A stretch of DNA of 11,499 bases from Burkholderiales bacterium (GTDB lineage: Bacteria; Pseudomonadota; Gammaproteobacteria; Burkholderiales; Usitatibacteraceae), in assembly GCA_025350945.1 (NCBI GenBank), contig JANXWW010000198.1, positions 1 through 11,499 of the forward strand. The letters are read 5' to 3'. The notes beneath the pieces were generated by a model that made no database searches, had not been told where the DNA came from, and saw only the letters and a program-made list of their open reading frames with translations. Below are positions 1 through 5,383 of the stretch, one piece after another. Each line of letters starts with the position of its first letter. The stretch's first letter is position 1. The translations under genes and the position numbers were made by a program.

Positions 1-204
1 TCCTTGTGCAACCACAGTGCCGCCGCCAGATGTGCGCACGCGCATGATGAGCCACAGCGTGAGCGCACCCGCGATGATGCGGATCGAGGTGAAGCTCGCC
101 GCGTCGATGCTGGTATTTTTCAACGCGACGCGACACAAAAGTGAATTGCCTGCAAACGCCATCATCGCAAATAGCGTGAATGCAAATATTCTGGTGCGCG
201 ACAT
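1..204 (-). CDS. EamA/DMT-superfamily transporter, N-terminal part (runs off left edge)
   Basis: Reading leftwards from an ATG at 204, the frame stays open for 68 codons to the window edge, so only the N-terminus is visible. It begins MSRTRIFAFTLFAMMAFAGN, and the segment around residues 17-50 (AGNSLLCRVAL, then IDAASFTSIRIIAGALTLWL) matches the first two helices of drug/metabolite-exporter (EamA) proteins, where a small-residue-rich first helix precedes an 'aSFtslR' loop and a second helix. Such proteins are inner-membrane carriers of about 280-300 residues with ten helices; the substrate cannot be read from this piece. It starts 29 nt after the TPR gene stop on the same strand, so the two are probably co-transcribed. 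No convincing Shine-Dalgarno sequence is visible before the ATG. The family call is from pattern recognition; the start is the only ATG near the beginning of the hydrophobic region. Confidence 0.72.
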   Translation of the reverse strand, partial: MSRTRIFAFTLFAMMAFAGNSLLCRVALKNTSIDAASFTSIRIIAGALTLWLIMRVRTSGGGTVVAQG

Positions 205-233
205 CAGGAATGATTTTTTATGTCAGCGCGCAT

Positions 234-755
234 TCAGTCCCAAGTTTTCTTGGTCAATTCTGCTGCGTTGCCCACTATGGACCGATTGTATCGAGACAGA
301 TGTGGTGCCAGCATCGTCAATGCCAAACCTGCAGCCTCGACCGCACGTCCTTGCGCCACATACGTCAATGCCAGAATCGCGCGCGCTTCATCATGCAGCT
401 CGCGCGGGTTGCCCGCTTCCATGTGACGATCAGGTTCAGCGACAAGCAATTTTTCGCTCTCCTCAAGCTTGCCCAAAATGCGCAGTGTGCTGCCGAGTTG
501 AATGGAGGCGCGTGAGCGGCGGTACGCGTCCAGGTTATCGGTAGCCAACGCGGCGCGATAGTAGGTTTCTGCGTCGGCTTCAAGCCCGGCGGTATCGCGT
601 GCGCAGGCGCGTTCGAATAATGCAGCGGCATCATCGATAGAGCGTTCTGCTGCAAGCGCATCAATGGCACCTACCAACGCTTCGGGCGTTATTGAATGAG
701 CGGTTTTCCAAACAGCCGCGACGCGAGTTTCCCAATCGTTTTCAATTTTATTCAT
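234..755 (-). CDS. Tetratricopeptide-repeat protein, PF12688-like
   Basis: A 173-residue soluble protein with no signal peptide or membrane segment. Its helical, alanine-rich sequence carries TPR-like pairs: an N-terminal block (residues 1-45), then a block with FERACARDTAGLEADAETYY and YRRSRASIQLGSTLRILG (about 47-97), then ESEKLL to ALTYVAQGR (about 99-137). This order and spacing resemble the small proteins of the tetratrico-repeat family PF12688. These are presumed protein-interaction scaffolds, and no specific partner is known to me. It lies directly upstream of the EamA transporter gene on the same strand (29-nt gap), suggesting a two-gene unit. The start at 755 is the only ATG that gives the N-terminal helix. 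The purine run AAGG abuts the ATG, too close for a standard Shine-Dalgarno site, so initiation may be weak or unconventional. The function remains unassigned. Confidence 0.8.
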   Translation of the reverse strand: MNKIENDWETRVAAVWKTAHSITPEALVGAIDALAAERSIDDAAALFERACARDTAGLEADAETYYRAALATDNLDAYRRSRASIQLGSTLRILGKLEESEKLLVAEPDRHMEAGNPRELHDEARAILALTYVAQGRAVEAAGLALTMLAPHLSRYNRSIVGNAAELTKKTWD

Positions 756-867
756 CCTTATATTCTAGCGGCAATCCGTTTTTACCAATGAGCATAAATT
801 CATCTTGCGCTATAAAACATTTGGGTAAACTTGAATGACTTTAAGTCGAATAGATTTTTGTCCAATT

Positions 868-887
868 CAGTTCAACTCAGTTCAGCT
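868..887. repeat. Pair of 10-bp direct repeats upstream of the DUF5362 gene
   Basis: Two adjacent 10-mers, CAGTTCAACT and CAGTTCAGCT, differ at one base. They lie in the 204-bp AT-rich gap between the divergent TPR and DUF5362 genes, about 75-90 bp before the DUF5362 start. A tandem pair one helical turn apart is what a regulator binding site can look like, but it could equally be a chance or slippage product. Confidence 0.35.
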
Positions 888-907
888 TATTTGATCTAAA
901 ACATAAT

Positions 908-916
908 TGCTATAGA
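908..916 (+). promoter_or_regulatory. Possible extended -10 promoter for the DUF5362 gene
   Basis: TGCTATAGA resembles an extended sigma-70 -10 element (TGnTATAAT) about 44 bp upstream of the start codon at 960. No good -35 lies at 16-18 bp spacing (TTGATC at 891 is only 14 bp away), so the call rests on the extended -10 alone. This is a guess from motif shape. Confidence 0.25.
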
Positions 917-959
917 TTCATTCGCGAAGTCATCACAACATTATTTCTCAAAGGCCAAT

Positions 960-1439
960 ATGACCAATCAATATGCCCCGCCCACATCCAATCTCGACTC
1001 ACCACCCAGCGAGGGCAGCGGCATCACCAGTGCGATGTTGGAAGCGCTGCGCAAGACCAAAGGCTGGGTGCTGCTGGTCGGCATTACGTTGTTTCTCGCG
1101 ACGGCGTTTACGGTTTTCGCAGCGTTAGCGATGATGTTCGCCGGTAATATGCTGGGCGCGAATAATACGATGCCGAAGGGTGTGGGTGTGGCCATGGGCG
1201 TGTTCTATCTTGTCTTTGCAGTGGTCTATGGTGCGCTTGGGTTTTACTTGGTCAAATATAGTAGCGCCATTTCGCGGCTGATCGGCGATGGGTCAAGTGA
1301 ATCGATGGAAATCGCGTTGCAGTATCAACAAAAATTCTGGCGGCTGGCGGGCTTTTTGATGATGTTGTTTTTGATCTTCGCGGTGCTGGGCATTGTCGCG
1401 GCGATTGCGATTCCGGCTTTAACGGCGGTGCGCAATTAA
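960..1439 (+). CDS. Small three-helix membrane protein (DUF5362-like)
   Basis: A 159-residue protein. The N-terminus MTNQYAPPTSNLDSPP is a short polar, proline-rich tail of the 'NPYAPP' kind common in small bacterial membrane proteins. Three hydrophobic segments follow at about residues 36-62, 76-100 and 128-153. Between the second and third are LVKYSSAISRLIGDG and then ALQYQQKFWRLAG, an arrangement I associate with DUF5362, where an amphipathic helix with a YQQKFW-type motif leads into the last membrane helix. The end reads GIVAAIAIPALTAVRN; the AIAIPA string recalls type IV pilins but is only the tail of the last helix here, and there is no prepilin peptidase site at the N-terminus. AAAGG sits a few bases before the ATG as a ribosome site. 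Single gene, convergent with ybaK 58 bp downstream. The function is unknown. Confidence 0.75.
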   Translation: MTNQYAPPTSNLDSPPSEGSGITSAMLEALRKTKGWVLLVGITLFLATAFTVFAALAMMFAGNMLGANNTMPKGVGVAMGVFYLVFAVVYGALGFYLVKYSSAISRLIGDGSSESMEIALQYQQKFWRLAGFLMMLFLIFAVLGIVAAIAIPALTAVRN

Positions 1440-1497
1440 TCGCGCGATATTTGCTTGCAACAACGATCAAACTTAGTAAAAAAAAGGTATGACCACA

Positions 1498-1980
1498 TCA
1501 TATTTCCATCGCTGCATTTACAATAATCGGCCGCACTACACGCACAATTTCCTTTGGCGACATGCCAACCAAAAATCCGCGCTTGCCGCCGTTGATTAAA
1601 ATTTTCTCCAGATCGAGAATGGTTTTTTCGATATAAATCGGCATCGGTTTGCGCAGCCCAAATGGCGAACAGCCGCCCACCTGATAGCCCGAATGCCGCG
1701 TCGCGTCTTCGGGTTTACACGGTGCCACGCGTTTCACACCCATCTGCCGCGCGAGTTCTTTTGTTGATACTTTTCTGTCGCCATGCATCAATACGCAAAG
1801 CGGGTGTCTGTTGTCATCTTCAAAAATCAACGTCTTCACCACCTGATGTTCATCCACGCCCAGTGAGCTTGACGACATTGAGGTGCCGCCATGCTCCACG
1901 TATTCATAAACGTGTTCTGTATAGGAGACGTGATGATTTTTCAGGACAACGGTAGCGGGTGTTTCGGAATGTTTTGTCAT
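1498..1980 (-). CDS. ybaK: Cys-tRNA(Pro)/Cys-tRNA(Cys) deacylase, YbaK/EbsC family
   Basis: A 160-residue cytoplasmic enzyme of the YbaK/ProX editing superfamily, which hydrolyses cysteine mis-attached to tRNA(Pro) after prolyl-tRNA synthetase errors. The full domain is present: LGVDEHQVVKTLIF (about 40-53) contains the conserved lysine (K49) needed for editing, VLMHGDRKVSTKELA (63-77) forms the central strand and helix, VGGCSPFGLRKPMPIYIE (101-118) is the family signature, and GGKRGFLVGMSP (131-142) closes the site. Length equals that of the family. There is no purine-rich ribosome site before the ATG (the upstream bases on this strand are CCCCT), so initiation strength is uncertain. It is the last gene of the minus-strand string: xerD ends 91 nt upstream, and that gap is filled by a 66-bp palindrome that may terminate or process the message. 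The family call is secure. Confidence 0.93.
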   Translation of the reverse strand: MTKHSETPATVVLKNHHVSYTEHVYEYVEHGGTSMSSSSLGVDEHQVVKTLIFEDDNRHPLCVLMHGDRKVSTKELARQMGVKRVAPCKPEDATRHSGYQVGGCSPFGLRKPMPIYIEKTILDLEKILINGGKRGFLVGMSPKEIVRVVRPIIVNAAMEI

Positions 1981-1994
1981 AGGGGAAAAATATT

Positions 1995-2060
1995 AAACAC
2001 TAGCATTGGCAGGGCTTTTAGAGCAAAAATGCTTGTAACCGCACTCTGTGATTAGAGTTT
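1995..2060. repeat. 66-bp degenerate palindromic element, copy A (between xerD and ybaK)
   Basis: The left arm, from AAACACTAGCATTGGCAGGG onward, matches the left arm of the element at 6601-6666 at 26 of 33 bases without gaps. The right end (ATTAGAGTTT) mirrors the AAACNCTA end, and total length is the same 66 bp, although this right arm is decayed (about 15 of 33 positions complementary to the left arm). It begins 11 nt after the xerD stop codon in the direction of transcription. It could act as a weak terminator or mRNA 3' stabiliser between xerD and ybaK, or be a small non-autonomous mobile repeat. The repeat itself is seen; the function is inference. Confidence 0.6.
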
Positions 2061-2071
2061 GTAGTTGAAAA

Positions 2072-2968
2072 CTATCCACGCGGATGATGCATCTGATGCA
2101 GCGCTTTCATGCGTTCGCGCGCCACATGTGTATAGATTTGCGTGGTCGTGATATCGGCGTGGCCGAGCAGCAATTGCACCACGCGCAAATCCGCGCCGTG
2201 ATTAATCAGATGCGTGGCAAATGCGTGGCGCAGTGTGTGCGGCGAAATCGGCACGTGAATGCCAGCGCGAAACGCTTGTGCCTTTATCGTGTGCCAAAAC
2301 ATTTGTCGTGTCATGGCAGCACCGCGCTGCGTAACAAATAAATCCGGTGATTTTTGCGCGCCTAAAATATCGCCGCGCGCATCGGCCTGATAACGCCTGA
2401 TCCAATCTGCGGCCACTTCGCCCATGGGCACCAAGCGCTCTTTATTGCCTTTGCCAATTACGCGCACCACATTCATATCGAGGCTCACCTGCGCGGTTTT
2501 TAATGTCACCAATTCAGTCACGCGCAACCCCGTCGCGTAGAGTATTTCCAGCATCGCTTTGTCGCGCATTCCCAGTGGCGTATTTAAATCCGGTGCATTC
2601 AAGAGCGCTTCCACATCGCGTTCCGATAATGATTTCGGCAGGCCGCGCGTGAGCTTGGGCGATTCCAGCGCCGCGCTGGGATCTTTCGCCACGAGACGTT
2701 CCTGAATCAGATATTGAAAAAAACGTTTGAGTGCGGAGGTTAAGCGTGCGGTAGAGCGTGCGCTGGATTTTACAACCTCAACGCGATGCGCCAAAAATTC
2801 TTTTAAATCATCGGCTGCAACATTAACGAGTGACGCGCGCCTTTGTGCGAGCAGCCAATCATTGAGCTGCGTCACATCGCGCCGATAACTTTCGATCGTG
2901 TTGCGCGCGAGGCCGTCCGAGAGCCACAACGCATCCGCGAACTGATCGATGATGGGATCAGCGCTCAT
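2072..2968 (-). CDS. xerD: Site-specific tyrosine recombinase XerD
   Basis: A 298-residue protein, the usual XerD length. XerD works with XerC at dif to resolve chromosome dimers with FtsK at the septum. The N-terminal SAM-like core-binding domain covers about residues 1-90 and the catalytic domain about 108-298. All six expected active-site residues are visible: R149 in ATGLRVTEL, K173 in GKGNKERLVP, H244 and R247 in PHTLRHAFATH, H270 in LLGHADITTTQ and nucleophile Y279 in IYTHV. The start at 2968 gives MSADPIIDQFADALWL, which fits XerD N-termini. The first 38 nt lie inside a 44-bp repeat unit, so near-identical start regions recur upstream (ATG at 3012, GTG at 3056), but each of those runs into a stop after 15 codons. 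The ATG overlaps the stop of the preceding mini-ORF as ATGA, so translation may depend on coupling from ogt. A 66-bp palindrome follows the stop. Confidence 0.96.
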   Translation of the reverse strand: MSADPIIDQFADALWLSDGLARNTIESYRRDVTQLNDWLLAQRRASLVNVAADDLKEFLAHRVEVVKSSARSTARLTSALKRFFQYLIQERLVAKDPSAALESPKLTRGLPKSLSERDVEALLNAPDLNTPLGMRDKAMLEILYATGLRVTELVTLKTAQVSLDMNVVRVIGKGNKERLVPMGEVAADWIRRYQADARGDILGAQKSPDLFVTQRGAAMTRQMFWHTIKAQAFRAGIHVPISPHTLRHAFATHLINHGADLRVVQLLLGHADITTTQIYTHVARERMKALHQMHHPRG

Positions 2969-3012
2969 AAATCCGCATCCGCGAACTGATCGATGATGGG
3001 ATCAGCACTCAT
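2965..3012 (-). CDS. 15-codon mini-ORF within the repeat, overlapping xerD by ATGA
   Basis: ATG at 3012 to TGA at 2965 encodes MSADPIIDQFADADL. The first 13 residues equal the XerD N-terminus, and the repeat junction then brings in a stop. Its TGA shares ATGA with the xerD start at 2968, and its own ATG shares ATGA with the stop of the mini-ORF upstream. It arose by duplication of the xerD start. It may serve as a translational relay or simply be a by-product, and it is unlikely to make a functional peptide. Whether it is translated cannot be told from sequence. Confidence 0.45.
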   Translation of the reverse strand: MSADPIIDQFADADL

Positions 3013-3056
3013 AAATCCGCATCCGCGAACTGATCGATGATGGGATCAGTGCTCAC
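3009..3056 (-). CDS. 15-codon mini-ORF (GTG start) overlapping the end of ogt
   Basis: GTG at 3056 to TGA at 3009 encodes MSTDPIIDQFADADL. The GTG overlaps the ogt stop as GTGA, and the mini-ORF stop overlaps the next mini-ORF start as ATGA. The ogt-GTGA junction is probably the ancestral ogt-xerD overlap, from which the 44-bp unit was copied. No purine-rich ribosome site precedes the GTG (the upstream bases are T-rich), so it could be translated only by coupling from ogt. Expression is inferred, not shown. Confidence 0.4.
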   Translation of the reverse strand: MSTDPIIDQFADADL

Positions 3057-3538
3057 AATAAAAAATAACTTTCGTGCGTGAGCAGCCAGCGCTTGATCGC
3101 GAGTGGGTCATCACGCTTGCCGCCCATAAATCCACCCAGGCCATTCGCCGCCGTGATGCGATGACACGGCACCACAATCGGCACCGGATTTTTTCCGCAC
3201 GCCGTGCCGACCGCGCGCGGCGATGAATCAATTACCAACGCCAATTCACCATACGTTTTTGTTTTGCCCGCCGGGATTTTTTCAATCGCGTGCCATACAT
3301 CAAGCTGATGTTTGCTACCGTTGAGTTTGATCGGCAGATCAAATTTAAAGCTCGGTTTATCGAGATAAATCATTAACTGTACTGCCGCCAAATGCGCGAT
3401 GGTATTAGGCGTGGGCGGCTTGGCGTGAATGGAGGCGGGCAGAAAATGAATCGCCAGCAAATGCGTGTCGTCGGCTACGATGCCGAGCGTGGCGAACGGT
3501 GCTTTGATGCACGCGTTGTATTGTTCGATTGGAATCAT
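3053..3538 (-). CDS. ogt: Methylated-DNA--[protein]-cysteine S-methyltransferase (Ogt type)
   Basis: A 161-residue suicide repair protein that moves the alkyl group from O6-alkylguanine (and O4-alkylthymine) in DNA to its own cysteine. The acceptor is C125 in VPCHRITAANGLGGF, the invariant PCHR signature. The DNA-binding helix-turn-helix lies just before it: LDVWHAIEKIPAGKTKTYGELA (about 79-100), then SPRAVGTACGKNPVPIVV with the 'arginine finger' R108. The N-terminal ribonuclease-like domain covers residues 1-70, and there is no Ada-type regulatory half, so this is Ogt rather than Ada. It overlaps the upstream dehydrogenase stop by 4 nt (ATGA at 3535-3538), and its own TGA overlaps the GTG of the first mini-ORF before xerD. 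Dehydrogenase, ogt and xerD are therefore probably one transcript with coupled translation. Confidence 0.94.
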   Translation of the reverse strand: MIPIEQYNACIKAPFATLGIVADDTHLLAIHFLPASIHAKPPTPNTIAHLAAVQLMIYLDKPSFKFDLPIKLNGSKHQLDVWHAIEKIPAGKTKTYGELALVIDSSPRAVGTACGKNPVPIVVPCHRITAANGLGGFMGGKRDDPLAIKRWLLTHESYFLL

Positions 3539-4536
3539 GCGGTCAAGGCATTCAATTCAGCGATGATGGCATCCGGTATTTCCACACCGTCACGTTGCGC
3601 TTTTTCGCGATTTTCAAATCGGCGATAACCGGGCAAACGCACGCCGTCATCTTCAAGCATCGCCGTGACTAAGGCTTCAACGCGCTCGCTGTAAATTTCA
3701 TTCCCCGCCATCGCACCCGGATCAATCGCCAAAAACCCCTGACCCAATCGCGCGGTGTTGCCGGAGGCCGAAAAAAACGAATCCATTTCAAAGCCGAATG
3801 CGGCACCGGTAAGCGAGACTGCGAGTAACTCAATCATCAATGCCAGCATCGCACCTTTAGCACCTCCCGCAGGCACGAGGCTACCGTGAATGCCTTCATT
3901 CGCGTCAGTGGTGGGCTTGCCGTCGCGATCCAATGCCCAGCCCAGTGGAATCGGTTTGTTGTCCCGCGCGGCCATCATCAGTTTGCCTTTTGCGACTTCG
4001 GTTAGCGCCAGATCAATAATCACCGGCCATTGTCCGCGCCGTGGAAAAGCTGCCGCGATCGGATTGGTACCAAATATCGGCCGCTTGCCGCCCCACGCAT
4101 TCATCGCCGCGGGTGAGTTGCAAAACGCGAGCGCAACCAGCCCCGCTTCAGCGAGTGGTTCCAGATGAAAACTGGTCATGCCGTTGTGATTGGAATTGGT
4201 GATGCCCACATAGGCGACACCGAATTGTTTGGCGCGTTTGATGAGTTCAGCCACGGCTATTTCACATGCGGGATAAGCAAGGCCATTACCCGCATCAATC
4301 AAACACGCGCCACCACGTTCATGGGCAATGTGTGGCACGGCATCACCGATCACGCGCGCGTTGCGCAAATGGCCCGCGTAATGTGCGGTGCGCGAGACGC
4401 CATGCGTGCCAATGCCATGTTCATCTGCGGCCACCAGCGCACGCGCGGTAGATGCGGCGGCAACTGTGGATGCGCCTGCACGCGTGAGTGCGCGTGCGGC
4501 CAGTACGCGCAAGTTTTCAGAAATCATGATTGCCAT
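3535..4536 (-). CDS. Ldh-family (malate/lactate/ureidoglycolate-type) NAD(P)-dependent dehydrogenase
   Basis: A 333-residue protein of the Ldh2/MDH2 family, which reduces or oxidises 2-hydroxy/2-oxo acids with NAD(P) using a fold unrelated to classical lactate dehydrogenase. Signatures in order: DEHGIGTHGVSR (38-49), where H45 and R49 match substrate-binding residues of the family (the usual serine before the histidine is T44 here); GITNSNHNGM with the catalytic histidine H117; FGTNPIAAAFPR, the cofactor loop; and DLALTEVAKGKLMMA. Family members include malate, lactate, ureidoglycolate, delta-1-piperideine-2-carboxylate and sulfolactate dehydrogenases, and the substrate cannot be decided from sequence or neighbours. 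AAGGCG lies 11 nt before the ATG at 4536, and a second ATG at 4527 is possible. It heads the minus-strand string and overlaps ogt by ATGA. The pairing with DNA repair and recombination genes looks positional, not metabolic. Confidence 0.88.
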   Translation of the reverse strand: MAIMISENLRVLAARALTRAGASTVAAASTARALVAADEHGIGTHGVSRTAHYAGHLRNARVIGDAVPHIAHERGGACLIDAGNGLAYPACEIAVAELIKRAKQFGVAYVGITNSNHNGMTSFHLEPLAEAGLVALAFCNSPAAMNAWGGKRPIFGTNPIAAAFPRRGQWPVIIDLALTEVAKGKLMMAARDNKPIPLGWALDRDGKPTTDANEGIHGSLVPAGGAKGAMLALMIELLAVSLTGAAFGFEMDSFFSASGNTARLGQGFLAIDPGAMAGNEIYSERVEALVTAMLEDDGVRLPGYRRFENREKAQRDGVEIPDAIIAELNALTA

Positions 4537-4789
4537 TTATCGTGTCGCCTTCGTATCCTATGCGGCATTGGTGGCGATTTGTGCAAATGAGGCCTTGCCC
4601 CGCAGACAAATCCATCGCTTTCATTTTGTCCCGCTATTTCCGGGTCATCGTACTAGTTTACGCTGCGTAGATACACCCTCTTGATCATTGGGCGGTGCAT
4701 CATGCCACCACCGCACGATTATTAAAATAAGCCGATACAGAATGCGAACAGCCTCGCGGTAACTTATCTATTCAGCTATGCTTCGCGCT
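4537..4789. other. Divergent intergenic region between the dehydrogenase gene and rdgB
   Basis: About 250 bp with no credible gene. It must hold the promoters of both the minus-strand dehydrogenase-ogt-xerD string and the plus-strand rdgB-hemW pair. I could not place convincing -35/-10 pairs. The only structure noted is a short dyad, GCGGTG (4692-4697) with CACCGC (4709-4714), with an internal GCATCATGC; it is too small and lacks a T-run to be called a terminator. Confidence 0.4.
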
Positions 4790-5383
4790 ATGAAAAAAAT
4801 TGTAATCGCCAGCAATAGCGCAGGCAAGTTGCGCGAATTCGCAGAACTGTTGAAGCCATTCGATTTTCTCGCCATTCCACAAAGCGAATTGGGCGTGAGT
4901 GAAGCGGAAGAGCCATTCGCCACGTTTATCGAAAACGCTCTCGCCAAGGCGCGGCACGCTTCGCGCGCCACTGGGCTGCCCACGCTCGCGGATGACTCTG
5001 GCATCTGCGTGCCCGCACTGGATGGCGCGCCGGGCGTGTACTCCGCGCGCTATGCAGGTGAGCCAAGATCGGACGCACGCAACAACGAAAAACTTGTTGC
5101 TGCGATGCAAATCATTGAAGATCGGCGCGCGTTTTATTACGCGGCATTGGTTTTGGTTCAACACGCAGACGATCCGCATCCCCTGATCGCCGATGGCGCA
5201 TGGCATGGCGAAATTGTGGCCGAGGCGCGCGGCACGGGTGGCTTTGGTTACGACCCGCATTTTTATCTGCCGCAATACGGTTGCACATCCGCCGAATTAC
5301 CGGCGGAGGTAAAAATTCGCGAGAGCCATCGCGGTATTGCGATGCGAGAATTGGCGAAAAAGCTGGCGCAGTTTCGCCTATGA
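4790..5383 (+). CDS. rdgB: RdgB/HAM1 family non-canonical purine NTP pyrophosphatase (dITP/XTP)
   Basis: Hydrolyses dITP, dHapTP and XTP to monophosphates plus pyrophosphate, keeping deaminated purines out of DNA. From the ATG at 4790 it is 197 residues, the same as E. coli RdgB. Signatures: KIVIASNSAGKLREF (N9 and K13 of the SxNxxK nucleotide loop), ATFIENALAKAR with metal-binding E48, LADDSGICV with D68/D69, GVYSARYAGE, GFGYDPHFYLP (base-specificity loop) and a C-terminal SHRGIAMREL. An ATG at 4778 would add MLRA; I prefer 4790 because family proteins start directly at the first beta strand, but no clear ribosome site supports either. The stop overlaps hemW by ATGA, the conserved rdgB-hemW pairing of proteobacteria. 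It shares a housecleaning theme with ogt across the divergent promoter region, though this may be coincidence. Confidence 0.95.
   Translation: MKKIVIASNSAGKLREFAELLKPFDFLAIPQSELGVSEAEEPFATFIENALAKARHASRATGLPTLADDSGICVPALDGAPGVYSARYAGEPRSDARNNEKLVAAMQIIEDRRAFYYAALVLVQHADDPHPLIADGAWHGEIVAEARGTGGFGYDPHFYLPQYGCTSAELPAEVKIRESHRGIAMRELAKKLAQFRL

Larger units (their letters stand above)
2931..3056. repeat. 44-bp tandem repeat, about 2.9 copies, at the ogt-xerD junction
   Basis: Units begin with GCATCCGCGAACTGATCGAT at 2931, 2975 and 3019, exactly 44 bp apart. The third is cut short where ogt ends. Copies differ only at one or two bases (GCGCTC, GCACTC and GTGCTC near the end of each unit), which points to recent duplication. 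The unit covers the first codons of xerD. Since 44 is not a multiple of 3, the copies do not extend XerD; each carries its own start codon and a TGA that overlaps the next start. Gain or loss of units would leave xerD intact, because the last copy always supplies the start. Confidence 0.95.

Noticed and set aside
17..544. Long plus-strand open frame opposite the TPR and EamA genes
   Set aside because: It is antisense to two better-supported coding regions, has no family resemblance and has an unnatural composition.
1400..1439. AIAIPAL near the C-terminus of the DUF5362 protein as a pilin-like motif
   Set aside because: It is at the wrong end of the protein, with no prepilin cleavage site; it is part of the third membrane helix.
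1471..1500. Possible ybaK terminator: run of eight T on the minus strand just after the stop
   Set aside because: Only a 3-bp stem (GGT/ACC) precedes the T-run, which is far too weak for an intrinsic terminator.
2931..3056. 44-bp repeats as a CRISPR array or iteron origin
   Set aside because: The units are directly adjacent with no spacers and are copies of the xerD coding start, so neither interpretation fits.
4692..4714. GCGGTG/CACCGC dyad upstream of rdgB as an operator or terminator
   Set aside because: Six-base arms with an 11-nt loop and no T-run; expected by chance in this composition.
5200..5379. Extension of the hemW frame upstream into rdgB, giving a 469-residue product
   Set aside because: The extra 60 residues lie entirely within rdgB in another frame, and the ATGA overlap at 5380 gives the normal HemW length.
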